Assembly (NCBI RefSeq): GCF_002914585.1
Contig: NZ_PDDM01000011.1
Span: 1 to 64,000 of the forward strand
Origin: Pseudanabaena sp. BC1403
Lineage (GTDB): Bacteria; Cyanobacteriota; Cyanobacteriia; Pseudanabaenales; Pseudanabaenaceae
Reading direction: 5' to 3'
DNA length: 64,000 nucleotides
Shown here: piece after piece, positions 22,604 to 30,814 of the stretch
Layout of the letters: every line of letters begins with the position of its first letter
Numbering within the stretch: the first letter of the stretch is position 1
Translations under genes and position numbers: made by a program
Notes under the pieces: model-generated
The model's database searches: none
Told to the model about the DNA's origin: nothing
Seen by the model: only the letters and a program-made list of their open reading frames with translations

Positions 22604-22659
22604 AAAAAAGAAGAGATTGATTGCCTAGCTGTGAACTAGTAATCGATCTCTTCTTTTTT
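22604..22659 (-). terminator. Terminator overlapping the end of the ribbon-helix-helix gene (element B)
   Basis: Arms AAAAAAGAAGAGAT (22604-22617) and ATCTCTTCTTTTTT (22646-22659), identical to the element A stem. On the minus strand it ends in a long T tract. The right arm on the plus strand lies within the KKEEI codons. Confidence 0.75.
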
Positions 22660-22821
22660 GGTGAGTTTTTCAATGAAATGGCGATTGTCCAAGCAATGCA
22701 AGAGCGCTGCCTCAACAATTTCGCTAAGGTTCTTGCGATGCTTAACACCGAAAATACGAACCTTTTCGTCAACGTTTGGATCTAAATGCACGGTCAGCCG
22801 TGACTTGTCAGTTGCAAGCAT
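22636..22821 (-). CDS. Ribbon-helix-helix DNA-binding protein (element B)
   Basis: 61 residues from the ATG at 22821, chosen because MLATDKSRLTVHLDP then lines up with element A; an ATG three codons earlier is possible. Strand SRLTVHLD, helices DEKVRIFGVKH and NLSEIVEAALLHCLD. Ends TKKEEIDY. As the first gene after the operator it probably regulates early transcription or replication. Confidence 0.75.
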   Translation of the reverse strand: MLATDKSRLTVHLDPNVDEKVRIFGVKHRKNLSEIVEAALLHCLDNRHFIEKLTKKEEIDY

Positions 22822-22941
22822 ATTTACCATGTGATAACTACGCTTGCTAGTGTACTAAGTGATAAGTGTACTTGTCAACTAGTAAACAGACTGGCCAAGT
22901 ATACTTGTATACTTATTGACAAGTTGACTTATCAACTAGTT
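22822..22941. promoter_or_regulatory. Divergent control region of element B
   Basis: On the minus strand TTGACA and TACACT, 18 bases apart (about 22848-22877), form a promoter for the ribbon-helix-helix gene. The region is packed with related inverted and direct repeats: CTTGTCAACTAGT, CTTATCAACTAGTT, AAGTATACTT and GTGTACT. TTGACA also occurs on the plus strand at 22916. Several operators of the XRE repressor are likely. Confidence 0.65.
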
Positions 22942-23295
22942 ATGAACTTAACAAGCAGACAAAAACTATCGAAATTGCTTCTAGACCTGCGTGGTACGAA
23001 GAGTCGCAGGGCTTTTGCCCGTGAGATTGGAGTTACAGCCACGGCTGTTATTGCATGGGAAAATACTGACAGCGAACCAGATATGCAGCATTTGACAACA
23101 ATCGCAAAGCTTGCTGGCTATACTCTCGACGAATTAAGAGTGTTTCTGGGAGACTCCGAACAGAAAAAGACTAGCAAGATACCATTTGCTCGGATGCTCA
23201 CAGAGACATCGCAGCTAAGCATCAAAGAAGCGGCTGAACTCTACAGGGCTGTTGGTGATAGATTGGTTGCGATCGCGGAGAGTGCAGGAAGGTAG
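22942..23295 (+). CDS. XRE-family repressor (element B)
   Basis: 117 residues from the ATG at 22942; an open frame upstream is just operator DNA. The helix-turn-helix is at residues about 18-45 (SRRAFAREIGVTATAVIAWE). The last 12 residues DRLVAIAESAGR are the same as in element A. Acts opposite the ribbon-helix-helix gene and is followed at once by a gene starting at GTG two bases after its stop. Confidence 0.8.
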   Translation: MNLTSRQKLSKLLLDLRGTKSRRAFAREIGVTATAVIAWENTDSEPDMQHLTTIAKLAGYTLDELRVFLGDSEQKKTSKIPFARMLTETSQLSIKEAAELYRAVGDRLVAIAESAGR

Positions 23296-23296
23296 A

Positions 23297-23713
23297 GTGG
23301 AAATATTTTTTGCGTGTCTGATGATAGTAGCTCTGTATTTTTGGTTGAAACCGAAGCCACAGAAAAAAGTCCCAACACTCGAAGATATCAGGCGCAAATA
23401 TCCACCACGTAAATCGCAAGAACAAATCAAGGCTGAAGGACTGAAAGAACGAAAAGCTGCATATGATCGCGAATTGGCTAACAGGATGAAGGCTAAGGGC
23501 ATGACTCGCGCCACACATCACAGCCCAACTCAATCAGTCCCTAAGCGCGATATATCGATCTCCAATTTCAGGATGTTGATCAAAATGGTTAATGGGCAAG
23601 AGGATGTTGCTCGCAGGTTGATCGAGGGGAATTTGAAGTTATTTCCAGACAAATCACCTGACTGGGCTTGCGAGAAAGCTATTTTAGATATTGAGCGAGA
23701 CAGACGAATTTAG
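23297..23713 (+). CDS. Membrane-anchored partner of the repressor (element B)
   Basis: About 138 residues from the GTG at 23297. One N-terminal helix (FFACLMIVALYFWLK), a charged basic linker and a C-terminal domain (FRMLIKMVNGQEDVARRL and ACEKAILDIERDRRI) matching element A, where three helices precede it. The common soluble domain, changeable membrane part and fixed position behind the repressor suggest a signal into the switch or an exclusion function. This is inference. Confidence 0.55.
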   Translation: MEIFFACLMIVALYFWLKPKPQKKVPTLEDIRRKYPPRKSQEQIKAEGLKERKAAYDRELANRMKAKGMTRATHHSPTQSVPKRDISISNFRMLIKMVNGQEDVARRLIEGNLKLFPDKSPDWACEKAILDIERDRRI

Positions 23714-24028
23714 CCACAAAAAAAGCCCCTCTAGGATCGTCTCCAAGGTGCTTGAAATTAGCTCTAGGTATGTTTCCACCTTCATATTTTGGGTAAAAGC
23801 AAAGGCGATCGCAGATTTTGCGATGTGAAATAAATCTACTGATGATCTTTGGTTTTCCTGTAGATCCACACCAACAATAAAGGCGATCGCAGATTTTGCG
23901 ATCGCCCTTATTGTTTGATATTTGTGATGGGTTTTTACCCATGTCTCCCTTGTGAGGGCAATCCTAGCTATCTAGACGACACAAAAAAGTAATTACTTAG
24001 CTCTAATTATAGCGGCGCATCGCGCCGC
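23714..24028. other. Convergent intergenic region of element B with HIP1 hairpins
   Basis: About 315 bases. Two copies of AAAGGCGATCGCAGATTTTG lie at about 23800 and 23880, the second completing a hairpin GGCGATCGCA/TGCGATCGCC. An open frame on the minus strand here only reads these repeats (ICDRL appears twice) and is not a gene. A short repeat GCGGCGCATCGCGCCGCC lies near 24011. Confidence 0.5.
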
Positions 24029-24334
24029 CTAAGTTCTGTGATCACGAATCAAAGCCTTTAAATCATCAAAAGCCTTGTCCACATAGGCAAATCTCAACTC
24101 AATTGTTGACTTAATGGTTTCTTGAGTGACCTTGGATAGGTTGAGTTTCTGTTCAAGCGACTCATTATTTGCCATATTGACCTCATGCATGGAGGTTAGC
24201 TTAGTGTTAATCTCCCTGTCTTCAGCCTCAAGCGAATACAGTCGCCCGTTGAACTCCCCCAACTTTTCCTCAATCATGTCTCGCTCAGATCTAGCGATCA
24301 TCCTGCGAATTGCACCAAATATTTTGTCAATCAT
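24029..24334 (-). CDS. Coiled-coil protein (element B)
   Basis: 101 residues from the ATG at 24334 (a TTG four codons earlier is weaker). Nearly all helical with heptads (YSLEAEDREINTKLTSMHEV, LEQKLNLSKVTQETI). Last gene of the late block, like the membrane coiled-coil protein of element A, but without a membrane helix. Unknown function. Confidence 0.55.
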   Translation of the reverse strand: MIDKIFGAIRRMIARSERDMIEEKLGEFNGRLYSLEAEDREINTKLTSMHEVNMANNESLEQKLNLSKVTQETIKSTIELRFAYVDKAFDDLKALIRDHRT

Positions 24335-24358
24335 AATGACCCGCAAAACTAAAAAAAA

Positions 24359-24733
24359 CTATTCCACATATTCATGAATGAGTATGTCTATGTCGGTCAA
24401 CCAAGTAGGGAAGCTCAACTTCAATTTATAGCCGTCTGGAAACTGGAGCATGTCGAATATCTCAGGCTTACCGAGATCTACAGAGGTCTCTTTGATTACA
24501 TCCTCAAAACCTAGCTGAGTAGCAATAGTCTGATAAATCTTAGCGCCATATCTCCAGTTAGACTGCTTGCTAGGGGAATCCAAACTTATTCGCACATATT
24601 GTTTGGTGAACAGGTAGGGAATGATTAGCGGTGGGATAGGAGCTTTCCCGAAATATCCAACAGTCTCAGCCACAAAACCCTGATGATACCTCTGCAACCA
24701 ACTCCCTTGTAAGAAATCTGGTAATACTGCCAT
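24359..24733 (-). CDS. Late protein of element B, unknown
   Basis: 124 residues starting MAVLPDFLQGSWLQRYHQGF. Aromatic and mostly beta, no signal peptide and no catalytic motif. It follows the hairpin after the paralogous pair. Takes the place of the 127-residue protein of element A. Minor structural protein is a guess from place. Confidence 0.45.
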   Translation of the reverse strand: MAVLPDFLQGSWLQRYHQGFVAETVGYFGKAPIPPLIIPYLFTKQYVRISLDSPSKQSNWRYGAKIYQTIATQLGFEDVIKETSVDLGKPEIFDMLQFPDGYKLKLSFPTWLTDIDILIHEYVE

Positions 24734-24755
24734 GTAGGTTTCCTTCTATAAATAG

Positions 24756-24802
24756 TTAGCCCTGTATTTGGGACTCTAACGTCCGACTAAATACAGGGCT
24801 AA
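24756..24802 (-). terminator. Hairpin after the putative coat genes (element B)
   Basis: Perfect 14-bp arms TTAGCCCTGTATTT (24756-24769) and AAATACAGGGCTAA (24789-24802). The loop has AGAGTCCC on the coding strand, as in element A, although the stems differ completely. Conserved loop with changed stem suggests selection on the loop. Confidence 0.6.
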
Positions 24803-24805
24803 ATA

Positions 24806-25192
24806 CTAGCGAACCTTGCCAATTTTCCAAGACTTTGCGGTCGCACCAATGCCAAGCGTTACAGTCTTGTCGATCAAACCCGCGGCTGCTGTGTCCATTT
24901 TTGACATCTCGCACAGGATCTCGATATTACGAGTTTCGGTTGCAGTGTCGTAAGTTGCGCCCTGATAGCAGGTCAGCTTTAGTAATGAGGCTCGATTGCT
25001 ATTCGCAGCTTGCTTTACAGTTACTCCGACGATTCCTACCGTACTAGCTGGAGCCACATCGGTAAGACCAACCTGAGACAAGATATCCGTATCGTAAATA
25101 TCAGGATCGAGACCAAGTTCCATAGCAGCCTCGGTAGCTGCGCCGCTTGTGCCCATCCCAATATAGAAAAGTTTCTTTTTGCTAGTAGCCAT
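24806..25192 (-). CDS. Putative structural protein, paralogue 2 (element B)
   Basis: 128 residues. C-terminal half ILCEMSKMDTAAAGLIDKTV then LGIGATAKSWKIGKVR repeats the pattern of the gene upstream (CDRDKADTASGELIGKTV, GIGTGVSYEITRV). Cys, Asp-Thr-Ala, the Leu-Ile-x-Lys-Thr-Val strand and Gly-Ile-Gly are kept. A tandem duplication followed by a strong hairpin is the expected pattern for abundant particle proteins. Not a recognised family. Confidence 0.5.
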   Translation of the reverse strand: MATSKKKLFYIGMGTSGAATEAAMELGLDPDIYDTDILSQVGLTDVAPASTVGIVGVTVKQAANSNRASLLKLTCYQGATYDTATETRNIEILCEMSKMDTAAAGLIDKTVTLGIGATAKSWKIGKVR

Positions 25193-25249
25193 TATTTTTT
25201 AATTCCCAAAATTAGACAGATGATAGAAAGATAGGATCGATTTAAAGGT

Positions 25250-25603
25250 CTATCCAGAAACGACGCGAGTAATCTCGTAGGAGACCCCAGTCCCGATGCC
25301 AACCTTCACGGTTTTGCCGATCAGTTCACCAGAGGCAGTATCAGCTTTGTCGCGATCGCAGACAAAATAGACGGTTCTCTTCTTCTTGCCTGTAGGATCT
25401 TTACACTTTGCCTTTAGTCTTAAAATAGCTCCAGTCTCCATAGCCGCCTTGATAGAGCGATAGGGATATTTCTGGGAACCTACGGCAGTTGTAGATTGAA
25501 TCCCAAGGATGGTTCGAAGCGTAGATGTGTACTTAACGTCATCAAGGTTTAACCCGATAACCTGATCCGGTCCACTTGGGATGAAAAATTCTTTAATAGC
25601 CAT
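25250..25603 (-). CDS. Putative structural protein, paralogue 1 (element B)
   Basis: 117 residues, MAIKEFFIPSGPDQVIGLNL at the start, basic middle (KCKDPTGKKKRTVYFV), C-terminal pattern shared with the next gene. Spacing of 57 bases to that gene. The pair may correspond to the internally duplicated 168-residue protein of element A. Confidence 0.5.
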   Translation of the reverse strand: MAIKEFFIPSGPDQVIGLNLDDVKYTSTLRTILGIQSTTAVGSQKYPYRSIKAAMETGAILRLKAKCKDPTGKKKRTVYFVCDRDKADTASGELIGKTVKVGIGTGVSYEITRVVSG

Positions 25604-25733
25604 TCAATCAAAATGAACTCGATAGCCATAGACGCTAGCACGGCTGAAACCTATATAGCAAGCGGAAAACAGGGCTAGAGTGTATGCGCCAAACCTTAAG
25701 GTTTCTGCGTTTAGTGTTCATTCAGTGTGCAAA
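25604..25733. other. Short intergenic hairpin region of element B
   Basis: Holds CGCCAAACCTTAAGGTTTCTGCG, whose AAACCTTAAGGTTT core is a perfect 14-base palindrome. It lies between the 266-residue gene and the structural pair and may be a terminator or a processing site. Confidence 0.45.
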
Positions 25734-26534
25734 TTAGTAAACCAGCGTCGAACCTCGAACCAAGAGGATCGGTTTTGAGGGGTAGCACTTATAATCGGCG
25801 TGAGTAAAGTACATGGGTACAGACTGGTTACGGTTCGGCAAATTAACAAGCCTTGATACAACCCGCGTTTTTCTTGGCACAGCCGTAGCACTTGCCGAGC
25901 CTAATTTACTCTCACTTATTTTTAAATCGCGATCATCATACTCATCGCGATCATTCAAAAGTCCCATCACATTTTTGATTAAATTTTCCCCGTCGATTAC
26001 ATCACGACAGCTAACAATAAATTCATAGCCCAAAGCTTTATTTTTGTAAGAAACTTTTCGATAACCAGTCCTAAATTTATAAAGTGGCGTGCCGAATTGC
26101 TGCCTGATATCTGTAGCGATCGCCCTAAGCGCCGCCGTCGATGTTGGTATTTTTGATTCACGAACTCTCAAACTAATTTGCATAGTTCTCGCTCTTTCCC
26201 TAGTTTCCGTACTCGCGCTAGCTGTGTACTCTTGACGAAAATAGAGCGTAATTTGAGGGAGATATCCGACGGCAATATTGTAAGTAGAGACAGGCACAGA
26301 GAAGTATAAATCATTCACTCCATTTGCATCTTCGCAATACTGCTTAAAGAAGTTCATCGCTTGGATACAGTAAACCAAAGAGTCGTTATCTTCCAATATC
26401 AAAAGCCGCTTAGTGCTTGCCCTTGGAGTATCCGATAAATCACCATCAGGAATATCTTTGAAGTATTCTCGAACCTGTCGATTATGCATCAAAATAATCG
26501 CTCTTTGTAGTCCTTCCGTTCTCTCTTTACTCAT
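25734..26534 (-). CDS. 266-residue late protein of element B, unknown
   Basis: Mixed alpha/beta with start MSKERTEGLQRAIILMHNRQ. Contains no P-loop, no HxxR-Tyr integrase pattern and no nuclease motif that I can see. Rich in Arg and Tyr (YGLPQITLYFRQEY-like strands), with a C-terminal Arg/Lys cluster. The largest candidate for a shell or connector protein in the element, by elimination only. Element A lacks it. Confidence 0.45.
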   Translation of the reverse strand: MSKERTEGLQRAIILMHNRQVREYFKDIPDGDLSDTPRASTKRLLILEDNDSLVYCIQAMNFFKQYCEDANGVNDLYFSVPVSTYNIAVGYLPQITLYFRQEYTASASTETRERARTMQISLRVRESKIPTSTAALRAIATDIRQQFGTPLYKFRTGYRKVSYKNKALGYEFIVSCRDVIDGENLIKNVMGLLNDRDEYDDRDLKISESKLGSASATAVPRKTRVVSRLVNLPNRNQSVPMYFTHADYKCYPSKPILLVRGSTLVY

Positions 26535-26536
26535 AA

Positions 26537-28867
26537 TTATGGAGCCTCATCTTCCGCAGGGGCAGGGGCTAAAGTGATAGGTGTTATCTCCGTAGGAAGT
26601 TCAGCTTTAAGCGCCGCTCTTGCTTCCGAATCCGCAGTATTAAAGGCAGTCGCCTTATCCTTCAAGTCCTTAGTATCTTCTCTTAATTGTTTGTAGTCTT
26701 CCTTGATCGATACCGCGCTACTAGTGACGGAAGATAGATTGCTTGCGATATTTTCAGCGCCTTCCAAAGTATCATTCAACCTCTCAAATCTATTCACTCT
26801 CCTCGCTCTAATTGTCTCGTCCATTGCAGGATAAGCATTCTCCGAAACCACCCCATCTTCCCTTAGTGCATTAAATCCTTTTGACACATTCTCCATGCCA
26901 TATTCGACAGCACTAGAGATAGGATCTAACATAGATTGAGTGGTATTTAGAACCTGTGCAGCGCTGTTAAGAATCATTGATGCTTTCTGCCAATTGAGGG
27001 TAAGTTCAACATATCTTTCAGCACCTAAAACTTGAATCAAGAAGCCCCTAAAATTGCTTCCAATAACATCAGTAAAACCAACTTGAGAACCTTCGGAGTT
27101 AGTAAATCTCAGTCCCGTAAGACCGATGACGTTATCCACCACGCTACCCAATGTCTCGCCAATATCACGAGTCAGCAAGGCGGCATTATGGATATTCGTA
27201 ACCAAATTCATTACCCCTAAAGTGCGATCGATGACAGTATTATTCAAGATTTGCAGTACTTTCCCAATCCGATTTTGTAGGAATTCCCAGATAGTAGCTA
27301 ACAAATTTGCGATCGCAGATATTGCACCTGCATTTGCAACGGTCTGATCCTTTACAGCATCAACATTACCCATGATGGGATCTTTAATCCTATCTTCCAT
27401 CCCTTTAGTACAGCTAGGGCTTTGCATCATTTCGCAACTGCCAGCCTTAGCAGCATCTTTTAGACTGTCTGCTGATGTCTGTTGATTTACCTGATTCAAT
27501 AGATTTTGAGTAGTATTACCCGCAACTAAAATAGAACCTAAAATCAAGGCTGTAGCAGGATCTACCGATGGAATGTTAAATACACCTGTAGTGCTACCTG
27601 TACCTACTGTGCTCGATGGACTAGCACTGTTTATGGGTACAGCATTAGGTGTTGGATAGGGCTTCCTTCTCTTTTCGTCATCATCTTCAGGTTTCTTTTT
27701 ACCAGTAGGATCTCGTGATGGTGGAATATTAGGGCTAGTTTTAGGTGTAGAACTAGGTATAGGTGTGACATTTAATTTCGGTGGTGGTTCAGGGAAAGCT
27801 AGCCTGTCAGCATTACTCCCCCTTAAATCAACATTAGGCAACCAAGGCAAAGAGTTAGTAGGTTGAGGTAAAGGAATAGGACTAGCAGCACCATTTACAT
27901 AGGGTGGCGCACCATTATCAATTACATCAACTGGTTCTATTCGATCTAATTGCCAATTGTTATAAAAATTTCTATTTAAGTTTGCATAGGCTACTCCATC
28001 CCTATGAGTAACTGCAATACCTGATGAATTTGGCTCACTAGGTATTGGATCTAAGGGTTCAGTAGAAATAGGCAAGGGGAATACGCCTACCTGTAGAGGT
28101 GCGCTACGTTCTCCTGTTGCAATCGTGACAAAGGTAACAAAAACAGCAGCAGTGGCGACAGTTACATTTTTTTTGCCTGCGTTTTCACCTCTGGTTAGTG
28201 GCGTGAAAGGATTACGCCGCCTTTCTTCTAAAGCTTTCTGATATCTCTCTTCAGACTTAGCCAGATTAGCCTTAGCTTTCTCCAACCCTTTACCTGCACT
28301 AATAGCTTTATCTAAAGCATCTAAAGCACTGTTGGCTAGAGCGGCAGATGTGGTTAATCCGCCTACCACAGCAGCAGCAGCAGGGTTACCAGTAGCGATC
28401 GCTGTAGTGGTTGCAGCAGCCAAACCAGCTCCTAAAGCTTCGCCATAACCCGCACCTAAATCACCACCTACAGCTCTACCAGCTTTCTCACTAATTACTG
28501 AACCTGCTGCGCCTGCAACTATACCTATAGCACTAGTAGTCATACTGGAGGTAGGTTTTGCTGTAATAGGACTAGTTGTAGTAAGGGCAGAAGTAGGCGC
28601 TACAGGGTTTGTAGGGTAAGGATTAGGGGTGTTTTTAGGAGCATTACCAAGTGATATACCTAGATCTCTAGCTTTAGTTTCTAGGTATACAGGGTTTTTT
28701 AAGCCATTGGTCGCATTAAAATCTAACTGCCTTTGAGCAGTTTCAACAGCTAAGGCGTTACCACGAGCATTACCTTCTGCTCTAATTTGCCTTTGGCTCT
28801 CATTGAAAGCTTCCTGAGCATTCCATTGCTCAAGCCATAAAGGCTGACTGCCTGTAGGGGAACTCAT
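26537..28867 (-). CDS. Large Ala/Gly-rich virion-like protein (element B)
   Basis: 776 residues. Residues about 110-200 are Ala/Gly-rich with glycine-zipper character (IGIVAGAAGSVISEKAGRAV, GEALGAGLAAATTTAIATG), able to enter a membrane. Residues 330-440 are a Pro/Ser linker with an acidic-basic patch (KKKPEDDDEKRRK). From 520 on it is helical with long heptads and coiled coil (DYKQLREDTKDLKDKA). It resembles a phage ejection or tape-measure protein in texture. The element A protein has the same order but little identity. Confidence 0.55.
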   Translation of the reverse strand: MSSPTGSQPLWLEQWNAQEAFNESQRQIRAEGNARGNALAVETAQRQLDFNATNGLKNPVYLETKARDLGISLGNAPKNTPNPYPTNPVAPTSALTTTSPITAKPTSSMTTSAIGIVAGAAGSVISEKAGRAVGGDLGAGYGEALGAGLAAATTTAIATGNPAAAAVVGGLTTSAALANSALDALDKAISAGKGLEKAKANLAKSEERYQKALEERRRNPFTPLTRGENAGKKNVTVATAAVFVTFVTIATGERSAPLQVGVFPLPISTEPLDPIPSEPNSSGIAVTHRDGVAYANLNRNFYNNWQLDRIEPVDVIDNGAPPYVNGAASPIPLPQPTNSLPWLPNVDLRGSNADRLAFPEPPPKLNVTPIPSSTPKTSPNIPPSRDPTGKKKPEDDDEKRRKPYPTPNAVPINSASPSSTVGTGSTTGVFNIPSVDPATALILGSILVAGNTTQNLLNQVNQQTSADSLKDAAKAGSCEMMQSPSCTKGMEDRIKDPIMGNVDAVKDQTVANAGAISAIANLLATIWEFLQNRIGKVLQILNNTVIDRTLGVMNLVTNIHNAALLTRDIGETLGSVVDNVIGLTGLRFTNSEGSQVGFTDVIGSNFRGFLIQVLGAERYVELTLNWQKASMILNSAAQVLNTTQSMLDPISSAVEYGMENVSKGFNALREDGVVSENAYPAMDETIRARRVNRFERLNDTLEGAENIASNLSSVTSSAVSIKEDYKQLREDTKDLKDKATAFNTADSEARAALKAELPTEITPITLAPAPAEDEAP

Positions 28868-28892
28868 AACCCTTACTCCAAATATTTATTAA

Positions 28893-29249
28893 TTAAGCGT
28901 TCCAAGCGACATCATGAGGCTGATTAGGTAACCTCTCAATGGTTTGTTTGTGAAGCTTGCCGCCATTTGGATATGCTGCCCAATTGTTGTTTAAACGAAT
29001 AAACTGTCTTGTTTCCATATAAGCCAATCCTTTAGCATAGGTGATGAAAACTGAACTCATGTTAATTGCAGTAGTATCATCGCTGAACAGAACCTTCTCT
29101 GATGCATTGATATCGTGGTAAGTCTGAGCAAAATAAGCTAATGCTTCACTGTGATTAGTGAGAGCTTGCGTCCCAAATAGGGGGACACTACTGCTATTCT
29201 CTGGAACAGAAACAGGTGTAGAGCTAGGAACCCAAACTAAATTAGACAT
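28893..29249 (-). CDS. Small late protein of element B, unknown
   Basis: 118 residues, MSNLVWVPSSTPVSVPENSS start, helical middle (EALAYFAQTYHDINASEK), beta end. Lies between the fibre and the large protein. The small gene next to the fibre in element A (6128) is not clearly related. Confidence 0.5.
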   Translation of the reverse strand: MSNLVWVPSSTPVSVPENSSSVPLFGTQALTNHSEALAYFAQTYHDINASEKVLFSDDTTAINMSSVFITYAKGLAYMETRQFIRLNNNWAAYPNGGKLHKQTIERLPNQPHDVAWNA

Positions 29250-29285
29250 TGATGTTCTCCTTTTAAGAATGAATGAAAGAGAGGT

Positions 29286-30731
29286 TTATATAGCGATTAC
29301 TTCACCGCCTGATGCGGCTTTACCGTAAAGTTCTAGTTCCAGAATCCCAAGAGAGTTAGGGCTAGAGACAGCTAAGAAGAATACATTTGAAGGTGATGTA
29401 TTTGGGGTAAGCGTTTTCGCTTGTTCAGTTCCAGTGCTATTAGTGAAGGTTAGGTCGCCTAGATTTTCACCGCTAGTGTTAGTACCTGCATATACCGTCA
29501 TATCTCTAGTCCAGTAGCCAGAGGCAGATCCAAGGCTATTATTTCCTTGTCCGTTCCATAGGCTTAACGAGTCTAGAATTACTGGTTCAGCAAAAGTGAT
29601 TAAAATACCGCCCGAGGTATTACTAGACAGAAAACCATCAGTAGAAAAAGCGCCTGTAGGTAATTTCACACCGTTGTACATGCATGAAAGCGCCGCCCCA
29701 TAATCGATCGACAAATTTGCACTTGAAGCTGTATAGCTTTTTTTGCTTGATGTGCTTTCGATTGTTTGTGGCGTAAAGTTATTGATGACTCTAGATCTGA
29801 AGCTAGAAACCCATAGATTAGACTGGCAATACCTCAACCTGATTGCAGAGTAGGGTTTAAGCATAATCCCCTTGTCTAAGCCTGCAACGGTGTAGGTATT
29901 GTTGTTTAGAACTTGATGAGATGCATCGCCATGATTGACCTGTAGGCTGAAGTTGCCAGTTGCCAGATCGACTACATCACCAATAGCAGGTGAAGCAGGA
30001 AGAGTAAAAGCCAGGTCTGCAACAGTAGCTAAATAAGACTTGCCTGATTCTAAATCCGTATTTACAGCGACAGGAAGAAAATTAGGGCTAGCCGATCCTG
30101 TCGGTGCGCTTGATTCTAAATCATCCACTCTTGAAGATAGAGATGTTATCTCAGAGAGAGCACTAGATAAACCCGTAATGTCGCCAATCGAGTGACTGTG
30201 AGCAGATGGCGAAAAAGTGTCGGGTTTATCTGCGATCGCTTCCCAAGATGGCGCGGAAATAGTCCCCTCTAAAGCTGTAAGGCGATTACTTTGCTCCAGA
30301 TCTATTCCTATTTGAGCTTCCAGTGCTAACCCAATGCCCTCAACGCTAGATTCAAGCGTTGAGACCTTGCTAGGTAACCCCAAAATCTGATCTGGGATAG
30401 GCGCGGTATTTGATTCAAGAATATTACCTACAGAGGTATAGGCAATATTCAGCGTATAAGAATCACTGAGATAGCTGGTAGGGAAGAAAACCAAGCCATC
30501 GGTTTGAGGGACGGCTAATAGCAAAATATCTTTCCCAGAGTACAGAGCATAGCCCTTACGAGCGCCGCCTGAGTCCTGAAAAAGATATCCGATTATTTGT
30601 TTGCTTTGGGCGTATTCGGGTTTTGTGGTGGCAGTGATTGCGAGCACATTCCCAGTAAACGGCGAAGCGATCGCGATCGCGCCTTCGTTAAACCCGTGAG
30701 TTTGTGAATATAACTGAGTCCAATCAAGCAT
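29286..30731 (-). CDS. Tail-fibre-like receptor-binding protein (element B)
   Basis: About 481 residues from the ATG at 30731 (MLDWTQLYSQTHGF); an in-frame start at 30797 would read through the operator and is unlikely. Contains tail-fibre signatures IADKPDTFSPSAHSHSIGDI and a coiled coil SLSSRVDDLESS. The C-terminal 230 residues match the element A fibre (FTLPASPAIGD, ATGNFS, LKPYSAIRL, FRSRVINNF) and end GKAASGGEVIAI. The conserved C-terminal tail suggests a common attachment or folding element. Surface binding is inferred. Confidence 0.7.
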   Translation of the reverse strand: MLDWTQLYSQTHGFNEGAIAIASPFTGNVLAITATTKPEYAQSKQIIGYLFQDSGGARKGYALYSGKDILLLAVPQTDGLVFFPTSYLSDSYTLNIAYTSVGNILESNTAPIPDQILGLPSKVSTLESSVEGIGLALEAQIGIDLEQSNRLTALEGTISAPSWEAIADKPDTFSPSAHSHSIGDITGLSSALSEITSLSSRVDDLESSAPTGSASPNFLPVAVNTDLESGKSYLATVADLAFTLPASPAIGDVVDLATGNFSLQVNHGDASHQVLNNNTYTVAGLDKGIMLKPYSAIRLRYCQSNLWVSSFRSRVINNFTPQTIESTSSKKSYTASSANLSIDYGAALSCMYNGVKLPTGAFSTDGFLSSNTSGGILITFAEPVILDSLSLWNGQGNNSLGSASGYWTRDMTVYAGTNTSGENLGDLTFTNSTGTEQAKTLTPNTSPSNVFFLAVSSPNSLGILELELYGKAASGGEVIAI

Positions 30732-30780
30732 GAACTGTCCTATTACGAGATTGATAGTCTCATTATAGGACTTATTTAGA
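30732..30780 (-). promoter_or_regulatory. Promoter with operator palindrome (element B)
   Basis: On the minus strand AAATAAGTCCTATAATGAGA followed by CTATCAA and TCTCGTAATAGGAC. TATAAT is the -10. It copies the left half of the element A operator exactly and most of the right half, placed 14 bases upstream of the fibre ATG. No good -35 is seen, so this copy may need an activator or be weaker. Confidence 0.7.
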
Positions 30781-30814
30781 CTGCGAAATGTACCCATTTA
30801 CGCAGCCTGAAAGG

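Noticed and set aside
23679-23942. 87-codon minus-strand frame in element B
   Set aside because: It translates HIP1 hairpins (ICDRL twice) and lacks codon use like its neighbours.
25734-26534. 266-residue protein as a tyrosine recombinase
   Set aside because: It has many Arg and Tyr residues but no R...HxxR...Y order.
30732-30797. N-terminal extension of the element B fibre gene
   Set aside because: It would translate the -10 box and operator; the ATG at 30731 lies just downstream of the promoter.
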